Below, piece by piece: positions 29,156-38,600 of a DNA stretch of 64,000 nt (position 1 is the first letter of the stretch; the number at the start of each line of letters is the position of its first letter). A program made the position numbers and the translations under genes. Below the pieces are notes generated by a model. That model was not told the DNA's origin. It did not search any database and was given only the letters and a program-made list of their open reading frames with translations. The stretch is taken from the NCBI RefSeq assembly GCF_964036595.1, contig NZ_OZ038523.1, positions 152,501-216,500 on the forward strand. The letters are read 5' to 3'. This DNA is from Tenacibaculum sp. 190524A05c (GTDB taxonomy: Bacteria; Bacteroidota; Bacteroidia; Flavobacteriales; Flavobacteriaceae).

Positions 29156-29199
29156 GGACTATTGCGTTAGTCCAGAATTTATAAAACAGATAGTCCAGA
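29156..29199. promoter_or_regulatory. Candidate MocR operator with repeated TAGTCCAGA blocks
   Basis: GGACTA (29156-29161) and TAGTCC (29168-29173) form an inverted repeat around 6 bp. TAGTCCAGA (29168-29176) recurs as TAGTCCAGA at 29191-29199, 23 bp apart, about two helical turns. The second copy ends at the chosen ATG. A -7-like TACATTTA lies just left. The layout fits autoregulation and joint control of the divergent operon. Confidence 0.55.
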
Positions 29200-30680
29200 T
29201 GTTTCCTTTTAAAACTTCTCTTTTTTTAGATAGATCATGCGCTCAGCCATTGTATGTTCAGTTATCAAATCAAATCATACAATTGATAAAAGATCAAAAA
29301 TTACCATCCAAAACTAAGTTGCCTGGAACTAGAGCTTTATCGGAAGATTTAGGAGTACATCGAAAAACGGTAGTTGCTTGCTATGAGGAATTATTATTAC
29401 AAGGTTGGGTGGAAAGTATTCCTAAAAAAGGAACGTTTGTTAATAGTAGTTTACCTGATTTTGTACCTCTTGATTTTGTTAAAGAAGATAGGAGTTTTAA
29501 AAATGAAAGAGGTTTTAGCTTTTATTCGAATGAATTTTTAAATCGTAAAATAAATAAGCAGAATGAAAATGTAATGTACGTTAATGATGGAATTTCTGAT
29601 ACTCGTCTGACTCCAGTAAATGAAATTGCAAGAACCTACAGAAGAATAGCAAATAGAGCGTCCATTTTTCAACATTTATCCTATGGATCAACGTTTGGAA
29701 ATGAGAAATTAAGAGAAGTATTAGCAGAATATTTAAACACAACTAGGGGTTTACATATTACAAAAGAGAATATTCTAATAACCAGAGGAAGCCAAAATGG
29801 AATTTATTTAAGTTCTCAATTACTTTTAAAAAAAGGAGATGTAATTGTTGTGGGTAAAACCAATTATATCTCTGCAGATTTAACGTTTTTACATGCGAAT
29901 GCAGTTATTGAAAGAGTTGCGGTAGATGAATGCGGTTTGGTTATGGAAGAGTTGGAGAGATTGTGTAAAAAGAAATCTATTAAAGCAGTGTATGTTACTT
30001 CTCATCATCATCATCCTTCTACAGTTACAATGTCTGCTGAACGGAGAATTCATTTGTTGAATTTGGCAAAGAAGTATGGTTTTGCAATTTTAGAAGACGA
30101 TTACGATTATGATTTTAATTATAATCACGCTCCAATTTTACCGTTAGCAAGTCATGATACTAATGGAAATGTGGTTTACATTGGATCAGTTTGTAAAACA
30201 GTTGCTCCAGTGTTTAGAGTTGGGTATTTAATTGCGAATCCTGAATTCATAAATGAAGCTGCTAATTTAAGGAGAATTGTGGATAGGCAAGGAGATGCCT
30301 TATTAGAGTTAACTTTTGCTGATTTTATTCAGTCAGGAGAATTGGATAGTCATATTCGAAAAGTTATAAAAGTTTACAAGGCTAGGAGAGACTTGTTTTG
30401 TGAATTATTATCAAATGAATTAAGTAATTTTTTCGAGTTTGAAATCCCTAAAGGAGGAATGGCAGTTTGGTTGCATTTAAAAGAACCATATCAATGGAAA
30501 GCTGTTGCAAAAACAGGAAGAAAACATAAACTTGAAATCGGCGATTATGAACGTTATGATTCTGCTAATACTAACCATAATTGTATACGTGTAGGATTCG
30601 CAAGTTTCAATGAAATTGAAATAAAAGAGTTTATTGTAAGATTAAAACTTACAATGAGAAATTTGGAAAAAGACGTCTAA
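29199..30680 (+). CDS. MocR/PdxR-type regulator (GntR HTH fused to aminotransferase)
   Basis: The ATG at 29199 gives MFPFKTSLFLDRS, the usual MocR opening. An ATG at 29154 is in frame but would run through the putative operator. The protein is 493 residues. A winged-helix GntR domain (about 5-75: PLYVQLSNQIIQLIKDQKLP, GTRALSEDLGVHRKTVVACY) is joined by a linker to a fold-type I aminotransferase domain. That domain holds the PLP lysine in GSVCKTVAPVFRVGY and the Asp in FAILEDDYDYDFNY. MocR proteins sense PLP or related amines and control divergent genes. The 3' end overlaps the convergent rluA-like gene by 32 bp. Confidence 0.9.
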   Translation: MFPFKTSLFLDRSCAQPLYVQLSNQIIQLIKDQKLPSKTKLPGTRALSEDLGVHRKTVVACYEELLLQGWVESIPKKGTFVNSSLPDFVPLDFVKEDRSFKNERGFSFYSNEFLNRKINKQNENVMYVNDGISDTRLTPVNEIARTYRRIANRASIFQHLSYGSTFGNEKLREVLAEYLNTTRGLHITKENILITRGSQNGIYLSSQLLLKKGDVIVVGKTNYISADLTFLHANAVIERVAVDECGLVMEELERLCKKKSIKAVYVTSHHHHPSTVTMSAERRIHLLNLAKKYGFAILEDDYDYDFNYNHAPILPLASHDTNGNVVYIGSVCKTVAPVFRVGYLIANPEFINEAANLRRIVDRQGDALLELTFADFIQSGELDSHIRKVIKVYKARRDLFCELLSNELSNFFEFEIPKGGMAVWLHLKEPYQWKAVAKTGRKHKLEIGDYERYDSANTNHNCIRVGFASFNEIEIKEFIVRLKLTMRNLEKDV

Positions 30681-31530
30681 ATTTTTTAGGTAATTCTTTA
30701 GTGAATTTCATTTCTTCCTTAGTTGAAGGATGCACAAAATTTAATGATGTTGCATGTAAATACAAGCCGTTTCCATAAGAAATGAGATTCTCAATATAAT
30801 ATTCTTTGTCACCTAAAATTGGGTTTCCTATTCCATGTAAATGTTTTCTTAATTGGTGACGTCTTCCAGTTTTAGGATTGAGCTCTACTAAATTTAGGAA
30901 TTTATATTTCTTCGATGGAATACGTTGTAAAACTTTAAATTCAGATTTAGATTCTTTTTCATCTACTGGAATATCTATGAGACCAGAATTATTCATTTGA
31001 CCAATAGTTATGGCATGATAGGTTTTTGAAATATTTTTTTCCTCAAATAACTTAGATAAATAATGAGTTGTTTCGTTTGTTTTACTAATGAGGAGTAACC
31101 CACTTGTTGGATAATCTAATCGATGTACAGCTCTTGGTATTACGGCGTCTTTTAAAGAACTAATTTTAAGGTTTTGTTCTAAAGCGTTATTAATAGTAGC
31201 AAAAGAATTTCCACTTACCACAATACCCGAAGGTTTAAAAATCACAGCTAAAAAATCATCTTCATAAACTACTTCTAAAGGAAAAATAAATTGCTTATCA
31301 GTAGCTTTAATTTCTTCTTGATACAATTCAATAGTTTCTCCACCAACTATATATAATGCGGTTGAAGCTACTTTTCCATTTACTAGTACTAACCCTTTTT
31401 TAATTGCTTTTTTTATTCCTGATTTTGTTGGGTTTGTACTGAAAATACCAACGGCGTATTCTTGTAATCTAATAGGAGTTTCTTGAAGAGGTGATATGTG
31501 TTTTTCCTTTAGTTTCACTGTTGATTTCAT
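30649..31530 (-). CDS. RluA-family RNA pseudouridine synthase
   Basis: This 293-residue protein has an N-terminal S4-like region (about 18-72: IRLQEYAVGIFSTNPTKSGI, LVLVNGKVASTAL). A pseudouridine synthase domain follows with the catalytic motif RAVHRLDYPTSGLLLISK (Asp139), later HYLSKLFEEKNISKTYHAIT and NPKTGRRHQLRKHLHGIGNP. It isomerises uridine in rRNA or tRNA; the target site is not readable. It is a single gene, convergent and overlapping with the MocR gene. The -7 box TAGTTTTG (31545-31538) lies 7 bp before the ATG. Confidence 0.92.
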   Translation of the reverse strand: MKSTVKLKEKHISPLQETPIRLQEYAVGIFSTNPTKSGIKKAIKKGLVLVNGKVASTALYIVGGETIELYQEEIKATDKQFIFPLEVVYEDDFLAVIFKPSGIVVSGNSFATINNALEQNLKISSLKDAVIPRAVHRLDYPTSGLLLISKTNETTHYLSKLFEEKNISKTYHAITIGQMNNSGLIDIPVDEKESKSEFKVLQRIPSKKYKFLNLVELNPKTGRRHQLRKHLHGIGNPILGDKEYYIENLISYGNGLYLHATSLNFVHPSTKEEMKFTKELPKKFRRLFPNFSL

Positions 31531-31537
31531 TATGAAG

Positions 31538-31545
31538 CAAAACTA
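31538..31545 (-). promoter_or_regulatory. Putative -7 box for the rluA-like gene
   Basis: TAGTTTTG on the minus strand matches TAnnTTTG and is followed by CTTCATA and the ATG. The leader would be only a few bases. No -33 element is evident. Confidence 0.35.
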
Positions 31546-31699
31546 CTTAAAAGTAATTTAGTAGTAGAAAAATTTAATTGAGACAATTCTGTACTAAAAA
31601 TGTAAGCTTTTATACTTGTTAATATTACGGTTATAGATTTTTTATAAACTCATATTGTACTTGTTGTTAACTTACCATTACTAACTAAATAAACGAAAT

Positions 31700-32746
31700 A
31701 TGGAAGTTAACGAAACAGTTAAAAGTATTCCAGCAGGATGGATAGGAGGCTTTGCAACATCAAACCCAGCATTTGCATATCCAAATCCAGATTTAACATC
31801 ATTACCAATGCCAGATAATATGTTAAACATAGATAAATTGGACCGTCAACAAGCGGTAAAATGGCCAGAATTTAGCTGGGAAACACAAAAAGGAGAACCA
31901 GATCCGAAACGATGTTATCAGATGTTTGCACCTGATATTTCCAGAATTGGGTATACAAATACAGGAAGAGTGTATTCTATCATCTGTCCGCAACAAGGAA
32001 TTACTTCTCCATTATTAGGAACACTAAATGTTGAGGTTACTGTAACTGGAACTCGAGGATGGGTAAATGAAAGTAATAAAGAATTAGCTGCTGAAATGGG
32101 TGTTGTTGGTAAAATTTGGTTTAGTCCACCAAAAGGAAATGAAGGAGTTATTCTTAAAGGAATCCAAGAGTTGATATGGAATAAATTACAGAATAGTGAT
32201 TTCCCTTTTCCATTCAATAAATCTCAGGCAATTATGGTTACAACTCACAAAAAGGGAGATCCAAGTCAACCTGTTTTTCCAGTTAGAAAAGGGCAGAGTA
32301 CGGGATTCCCAATACCAGATTTTGCTAAGCATGAAGATGTTGCTTGGACTGTTGGAAATCTTGAAGTGGAGATAGGACCAATTGTTAAAACAGGATATCC
32401 GTTAGTTGATACATTTAATCAATTAGTTATGGATGTTTTTAATTTAGGTTCAGGAAATATGCTACAAAAATCAAATGTGCTTACATGGAATGTTTGGTTT
32501 ACAGAACCAGAACTTGTAGATAAAAATGAATGGGCAAGTCATGCATGGAGATGGAGGAAATCTATTGATGCAGATCATGGTTCTCCCGATGGTCCAGGTA
32601 CCGCTGCGAGATATTATGATGGAACACCTTTTAAACCAGATTTTAATGCTATTAAAAAAGAAGAAGAATCAAAGCTTTTTGAATTTTTGAAGCAATTGGA
32701 AGGAGACGAAAAAGACAAAATTGTATCGTTATTAAAAGAGATTTGA
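31700..32746 (+). CDS. Protein of unknown function upstream of a GH64-like gene
   Basis: This 348-residue protein has no signal peptide and no membrane helix. It is rich in Trp and Pro, with segments such as AVKWPEFSWETQKGEPDPKR, TVTGTRGWVNESNK, VLTWNVWFTEPELVDKNEW and SHAWRWRKSIDADHGSPDGP, and ends in a charged helical tail. I do not recognise a family. It lies 168 bp before the TIG/GH64-like gene on the same strand, which suggests related regulation but does not prove an operon. Confidence 0.6.
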   Translation: MEVNETVKSIPAGWIGGFATSNPAFAYPNPDLTSLPMPDNMLNIDKLDRQQAVKWPEFSWETQKGEPDPKRCYQMFAPDISRIGYTNTGRVYSIICPQQGITSPLLGTLNVEVTVTGTRGWVNESNKELAAEMGVVGKIWFSPPKGNEGVILKGIQELIWNKLQNSDFPFPFNKSQAIMVTTHKKGDPSQPVFPVRKGQSTGFPIPDFAKHEDVAWTVGNLEVEIGPIVKTGYPLVDTFNQLVMDVFNLGSGNMLQKSNVLTWNVWFTEPELVDKNEWASHAWRWRKSIDADHGSPDGPGTAARYYDGTPFKPDFNAIKKEEESKLFEFLKQLEGDEKDKIVSLLKEI

Positions 32747-32914
32747 TTCTGTGTTTTTGATCCATATGTTTTTATGCTAAAAAAATCATCTTTTATGCCA
32801 ATTAAAGTAGCACTCATAGAAATTAAAATATAAAAGAAGGTATTTGAGAGTAATTTAGATTTAGAAATAATGAATTCAGATTCATTTAATTATCAAACTT
32901 TATAATCATCTATC

Positions 32915-35167
32915 ATGAAAATTATTACACATACAATTTTTACTCTCATAACTTTTATTAGTGTTATTTGTATTGGGAAAATGCATGCACAATCTGTAAA
33001 AAGTATATATCCAACTTCTGGTTCCTTGAATGGTCAAACTAAAGTAGTTATAAAAGGAAGCGGCTTTACATCTAAAAAATTAGAGAGTGTGATTTTCGGA
33101 GCAGTGGGTATTCCTGTTACAACAAATAATGTCAAGTCTGATTCAATAATAGAAGTTTTAACCCCAGCAGTGAATAAGGCACAGTCAGTTAATGTTGAAG
33201 TTGTATTTAATGGATTGACATGTGAAAACAAACCATTTTTTAATTATGAAAAGCCAGTAATCACATCATTTTTTCCAATTTCAACTTCTACTAAGGGAAA
33301 AGAGGTCATTACTATTAAAGGGAAATATTTTTCAGGAGCAAGTTATGTCAAATTTGGTAAAGCGGGTAACACTCCATTAAAAGTGACGGATACTTTAATA
33401 ACAGTAAAAAATCCTCCTCATATAGAAGGTGAAGTTGAAGTTGCAGTTGAAGTTCAAACAAATTTGGGCGTAGCTCCTTCTATGTTTGGATATTGGAATA
33501 AACCACCATTAAACACATATAATTTAAAACTTGAAAGTTTAATAGGTTTAGGTTCTGATTATAAGGTATATGTTTTAGGATATAGTACAGGTTCACAGAA
33601 AATTCTTACTCCGAATAAAAAGAAACAAGGAGTATTTACTAAAGTTACAGAAAAAACAGGATACGTTAAATCTTATGAACTAGGTACAGATATTACCAGT
33701 ATTGAATTAAGTAATTTGAACCCAATTGTTGGAGCTAGAATTTATTTTTTTGTCGCGAATACTACGAAAACATATAAAGATAATTCAGGAAAAACTGGTA
33801 ATGGTAACTTAGGGTTTTCTTACAGCGGTTATGGTTCAGCTGTTCAACAGGTAGGGAATCCACCACAATCTGATTTTCCTCAGTATAGTTATATTGAACC
33901 TACCTTTGAATCTGGTCAGGGTTTATTTATAGATGTTTCTTTGGTAGACGGATTTTTCTTCCCTCTTTCATTATTAGCAGAAGATAAAAAAGGTAATGAA
34001 TTGGGTAGAGTAGGTCAAACCGAGGGAATTAGTGCAGAAGAAGTTTCTAATGCTTATAAACCATTTATGAAAAAATATAAAAATTCAAGTGGATATGATG
34101 ATTTATCTTATAAAGCAGATAAGAACTTGACAGTATTATTAAATCCAGGATTATATCTAGCTAAAAATACCAGTTCTTTAGAAACAGTGTTTGATGATGC
34201 ACTAAAATCATTATTTATGGATAAGACTTTAAATATGAATATTTGGCAAAAAGATAAAGACGGAACTCCGTATTATTTTAATGTAAAGCCAAAATTAGGA
34301 GTTACTTTTCCTGGAACTACAAATACACACGATGCTTTAGAGTTTACGGCACCGGGATTATCTGAAAGCTTATATGTTTTCAATCCTAAAGGGTTTTCAG
34401 TCGTTTCTTATGAAGATACTCAAACCAAAAAAAGATTACCAATTAAAGGTACTATTGCGAATAGTATACTAACATTCAATACTCCATTACCGAGTTCAGT
34501 TGGTATTCTTAAAGGAATGTATGTAAGTAATGCTAGTTGTAAACCCAATACCTCAGTTACGATTTCTAAAGTCAATACAAATACATCTGGAGAAATTGTT
34601 TCTGTAAATATTGACACGGGATCAAAATGTGCTTCAACAAGTAAACAATTTAAGTTTTCAAAAGCACCAAAAAACTATTATCAATCATCTGGTCAAATGA
34701 CTTTTGCAGGAAGTGGTTTATTTGCTGATGGAGGAATTAGATATCCTAATAATGCGAATCTACAAGTCATTTTAAATGGTTTAGAAAATCAATTAAGTAC
34801 TGCTTTGAATAGAGGAGTAGCTATTACAAAAGCTGTTGGAACTGAAAAAGGGAGAACAACTACTTTATGGGGAAAAGAAACGAGTTGGTATCCATCAGGA
34901 ACAACGCAAAACTTATTCTCCTATTTTATGCATACAGCAACGGTAAAAGGGAAAAATATCTTTTCATTACCAGCTAACGCAGCTAAATCAGCAAGAGGAG
35001 CTAAAATGGCGCAAGCATATGGATTCTCTTATGATGAAAACCCTATTGAGTTCAAAAGAACAAATCAACCTCCTGTACCTTCAGAATTTACAGGAACGTA
35101 TCCAAACGGTACAACACAATTAAAATTGGTGCTAGGTCCTTGGAAAACTAAAAAGACAAATAAGTAA
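32915..35167 (+). CDS. Secreted protein with TIG repeats and a GH64 (beta-1,3-glucanase)-like domain
   Basis: This 750-residue protein has a signal peptide of about 25 residues ending KMHAQ. Two IPT/TIG immunoglobulin-like repeats follow (about 28-112 and 113-200), with marks such as IYPTSGSLNGQTKVVIKGSG and FFPISTSTKGKEVITIKG. The rest resembles GH64/thaumatin-like glucanases: RIYFFVANTTK, then PQYSYIEPTFESGQGLFIDV and SLVDGFFFPLSL carrying acidic residues, and near the end MTFAGSGLFADGGIRYPN with LNGLENQLSTALNRGVA. GH64 enzymes cut beta-1,3-glucans such as laminarin. The catalytic pair is not confidently assigned. No T9SS tail is seen. A terminator follows. Confidence 0.7.
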   Translation: MKIITHTIFTLITFISVICIGKMHAQSVKSIYPTSGSLNGQTKVVIKGSGFTSKKLESVIFGAVGIPVTTNNVKSDSIIEVLTPAVNKAQSVNVEVVFNGLTCENKPFFNYEKPVITSFFPISTSTKGKEVITIKGKYFSGASYVKFGKAGNTPLKVTDTLITVKNPPHIEGEVEVAVEVQTNLGVAPSMFGYWNKPPLNTYNLKLESLIGLGSDYKVYVLGYSTGSQKILTPNKKKQGVFTKVTEKTGYVKSYELGTDITSIELSNLNPIVGARIYFFVANTTKTYKDNSGKTGNGNLGFSYSGYGSAVQQVGNPPQSDFPQYSYIEPTFESGQGLFIDVSLVDGFFFPLSLLAEDKKGNELGRVGQTEGISAEEVSNAYKPFMKKYKNSSGYDDLSYKADKNLTVLLNPGLYLAKNTSSLETVFDDALKSLFMDKTLNMNIWQKDKDGTPYYFNVKPKLGVTFPGTTNTHDALEFTAPGLSESLYVFNPKGFSVVSYEDTQTKKRLPIKGTIANSILTFNTPLPSSVGILKGMYVSNASCKPNTSVTISKVNTNTSGEIVSVNIDTGSKCASTSKQFKFSKAPKNYYQSSGQMTFAGSGLFADGGIRYPNNANLQVILNGLENQLSTALNRGVAITKAVGTEKGRTTTLWGKETSWYPSGTTQNLFSYFMHTATVKGKNIFSLPANAAKSARGAKMAQAYGFSYDENPIEFKRTNQPPVPSEFTGTYPNGTTQLKLVLGPWKTKKTNK

Positions 35168-35186
35168 GGCGAAAACCACTATAAAT

Positions 35187-35240
35187 AAAGAACCAGCTAC
35201 TTATAAATGCAAAAAAGTAGATTCGGTTCTTTATTGTTTT
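35187..35240 (+). terminator. Terminator after the GH64-like gene
   Basis: AAAGAACC plus CTACTT pair with AAGTAG plus GGTTCTTT around a small internal loop and a 12-nt loop, followed by a T-rich tail. Confidence 0.65.
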
Positions 35241-35264
35241 TTAATGTGGGATTCAATCATAAAA

Positions 35265-35297
35265 AAAACGAGGTTAAAATTATTTTAACCTCGTTTT
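35265..35297. terminator. Strong terminator at the end of the tautomerase-like gene
   Basis: A 15-bp perfect stem (AAAACGAGGTTAAAA and its complement) with a 3-nt loop is flanked by A and T runs. It sits 18 bp beyond the minus-strand stop at 35315 and may act both ways. Confidence 0.85.
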
Positions 35298-35314
35298 ATA
35301 TTTACAATATAAGT

Positions 35315-35659
35315 TTAAACCATTGATTTATTACAATATGTTGCCTTTTCAAAATCTCTAATGTTAATTGAAATAATTGGAACATCAGGAAACATCTTTT
35401 TTAGCGCAGAAACAATACTCTCTGAAAGTGCTTTTTTCTGTTCAATTGTTCTTCCTTCCATAATGTTAGCAAAAACGTGCATAAAATCCTCCTGAGTATT
35501 TCCTACAGTATAATATTCAAAAGGATTGATTCTTACTTTGATATCTCCTTTAGCAAATAAGTTACTAGAATCTGCTGTATCATAAACTTTTTGAATGATT
35601 TCTTCAGGTTTTTTAAGGTTTATGATATTCTTTGAACAATCAATTACAAAGTGTGGCAT
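35315..35659 (-). CDS. 5-carboxymethyl-2-hydroxymuconate isomerase-like tautomerase
   Basis: This 114-residue protein begins MPHFVIDCSKNI, leaving Pro2 as the N-terminal catalytic proline typical of the tautomerase superfamily after Met removal. The middle shows VRINPFEYYTVGNTQEDFMH and the late SISINIRDFE-type strand (IISINIRDFEKATYCNKSM). Size and motifs fit the CHMI (HpaF) family of homoprotocatechuate degradation, but no other genes of that pathway are present, so the physiological substrate is uncertain. It follows the tricorn-like gene by 17 bp on the same strand. Confidence 0.8.
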   Translation of the reverse strand: MPHFVIDCSKNIINLKKPEEIIQKVYDTADSSNLFAKGDIKVRINPFEYYTVGNTQEDFMHVFANIMEGRTIEQKKALSESIVSALKKMFPDVPIISINIRDFEKATYCNKSMV

Positions 35660-35676
35660 ATGGTTTTATTAAATAA

Positions 35677-38600
35677 TTATTTTTCGTTTTGATATCCTTT
35701 CGGTCTCTTCGAACGAATAGGAGCTTTCGGTTCTGGTTTTAATTGGAATTCATTACCTTTTAATAAGCGTAAAGCTTCTTGAACAGCTCTTTCTAATTGT
35801 GGATCATTTCCATTTGAAACCTGTTTAGGATGTTGGATAACTTCTATATCTGGAGCAACACCTTCACCTTCAACAGCCCATTCTCCGTTCACATCGAAAA
35901 ATCCACCACGAGGAGCTACCATTCTTCCACCATCAATGAATCTTGGAGTATCCCAAGTTCCAACTAATCCACCCCAAGTACGAGTTCCTACTAAAGGACC
36001 AATTTTTTTGAATTTGAACATATATGGAAGTAAATCTCCTCCAGATCCTGCACGCTCATTAATAATCATAACTTTAGGCCCCCAAATTCCCGCCATTGGA
36101 GTAGTCCATGGTCTACGATCATTTGCTTTACTATTAAAATATCCCATTAAATCACGTGACATAATATCAATCATATAATCAGCAGCAGAACCACCACCGT
36201 TATTTCTTTCATCGATAACAGCACCTTTTTTCTCTTGTTGAGAGAAATAATAGCGATTAAAAGAAGTAAAACCAGCTCCTGAAGTATTTGGCACATACAC
36301 ATAAGCTAATTTTCCGCTAGATAATTCATCTACTTTTCTTCTATTTCCTTCAACCCAATCAACAGTTCTTAAAAAACGTTCACTGAATGTTGGTTTTACT
36401 AAAATAGATTTAGCTCCATCTTCGCTAGGTTTAGAATTTACTTTGATATAAATTTCACGTCCAGCAGTTTGCTCTAACAATTGATAAGGATTCATATCAC
36501 TTGTTAGTTTAATTCCATTTATTTCTATTAAATAATCACCCTTATTTACATTGATTCCTGGTAATCCTAGAGGAGCAGAAAGATTTGGGTTCCAACGTTC
36601 TCCTTTGTAGATTTTGGAAAAGCGATATAATCCTTTATGCTGTTCTAAATCACAACCTAATAATCCTACAGGAACTCTATCTAGTCTAGGAGTATCTCCA
36701 CCAGAAACATAAGAATGTCCGATAGCAACTTCACCACTCATAATATCAACTACATAGTTTAAGTCTGTACGATGTCTTACATGATCAATCCATGGAGCAT
36801 ACCATTTGTACACGTCATCCCAAGGCGCGCCATGAACGTTATCTACGTATAAAAAGTCGCGCATATATCTCCATCCTTCTTTGAAAATCTGATGAGCTTC
36901 AGCTTTAGGATCGACTTTAATTTTAAGATTGGTTTTTAATTTTCCTTTAGGTCCTTTTACTGGAGCTTTTGTACTTACGATACTCCAGCTTCCACTTTTA
37001 TAAATTAAAACAGAATTTCGATCTTCCGTAGTAACCATTCCTCCAATTCCTTTTGCAAATTCTGTAGCTTTCTCTTTAGTGACGTCATAGGTATGAACCG
37101 TAATACCTCTTGTGTTTGGTACAGACTCACCGATAAAAACTTTATTTTTTGGACCTTTTACCAACGAAACGTAATTTCTAGCAGGTAATTTTAAGGCAAC
37201 AGCTCTGTCAAAAATCCCGTTTTCTTCAATAGTTACCGTAACTTTTTTACTATCCTTTTTAGCAGATTTCTTTCCGTCTTTTTTATCCTTTGCATCTTTT
37301 TTAGATGAAGATTTTTCTTTTTTTACTTCTTCTTCATCTGTTTTTGGAAGGTTAGGAGCATTATCTTTAGAGTTTAGTACAACAGCATATAAACTTCTAG
37401 AAACGCTAGGATCATATGAACTCATATCTAACCATCCAGATTGTAAACCGTAATCGGTACTAGCTAAAGTATAAATATATTTACCAGAAGCATCCCAAAC
37501 TGGAGTTATCGCATCGGCGATAGGATCTGTAATTTGAATTTTTTTCTTCGTACTTAATTGATATGCAAAAATCGATTTAAAATGACTGTCGTTCTGTTTT
37601 GCGTATGCAATCCAATCACTATCAGGAGACCATTGCGGATTCATTGATCGATTCGGGTGTGCGTAACGATCTGTATCAACTTTAGTTGTTTTTTTAGTTT
37701 CAATATTAATAATCCAAATATTAAAGTCAGTATCAGTATACGCAATATGCTTTCCATCAGGAGACCAATCTGGTCTGAAATAGAAGGTAGGATTTGGTAA
37801 TGAAATGTATTCTTGGTTATTACCATTTTGGTCTGCTAAAACCATTTCGTATTCTCCATTTTTATCCGAGAACCAAGCAACTTTATCACCTTTTGGAGAC
37901 CAAATAGGAGAACGATCAGCAACTCCAGGAGAATTTGTTAAGTTTCTCCATGTACCATTCTCCTTCGGAATTGTGAAAATCTCTCCTCTGTATTCGAAAA
38001 TTGCTCGCTTTCCTTTAGGGGAAACATTCGGATTTGTTAAGTTTCTAGCAGAAACATTCATCCAACGAGTTCTAGAGTAATTTAAATCTCCTTTTACATT
38101 AATTGGAATTTGTCGTGTTGCTTTAGTTTCTGGATTTAAAAAGTGAATATATCCACCTTGTTCATACACAATACCGTTTGAATTCGCATCTAAACTTTTC
38201 ACATCAAATTTCTTATGAAAAGTAATTTGACGTTCTTGTTTCGTATTCATATCGTAAGACCAAATATTACTTGTGTAATCTCTTTCCGATAAATAATATA
38301 CAATTCCTTTATGCCAAACAGGATCTAAGTGTCTTTCTTTGTCCTTTTGTGGAGTAGTTTGTAATTCTTTAGTCTTTAAATTCACTATCCAAATTGGCAT
38401 TGCTTGTCCACCACGATAATTTCTCCATTCCGCGTCCCAACTTGTAATTGGTGTATAGGCAACATATTTTCCATTAGCTGAAATTTCACCATAAGCTGCT
38501 CTAGGAATTCCAAGAGCTTTTGGCATTCCACCATTAGGAGAAATAGTGAAAAATTTATTCGTTTGAGTAGGTCTTGCTTCTCTACCAGAACGGAAAATGA

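Noticed and set aside
29154..29198. Longer start of the MocR-type regulator
   Set aside because: The 15 extra residues lack similarity to MocR N-termini and would cover the repeat-rich operator; the ATG at 29199 gives the standard opening. The longer form is not fully excluded.
35936..36178. Plus-strand ORFs within the tricorn-like gene and similar short ORFs in other genes
   Set aside because: They are antisense or out-of-frame shadows of well-supported genes, with no signal, domain or start context of their own.
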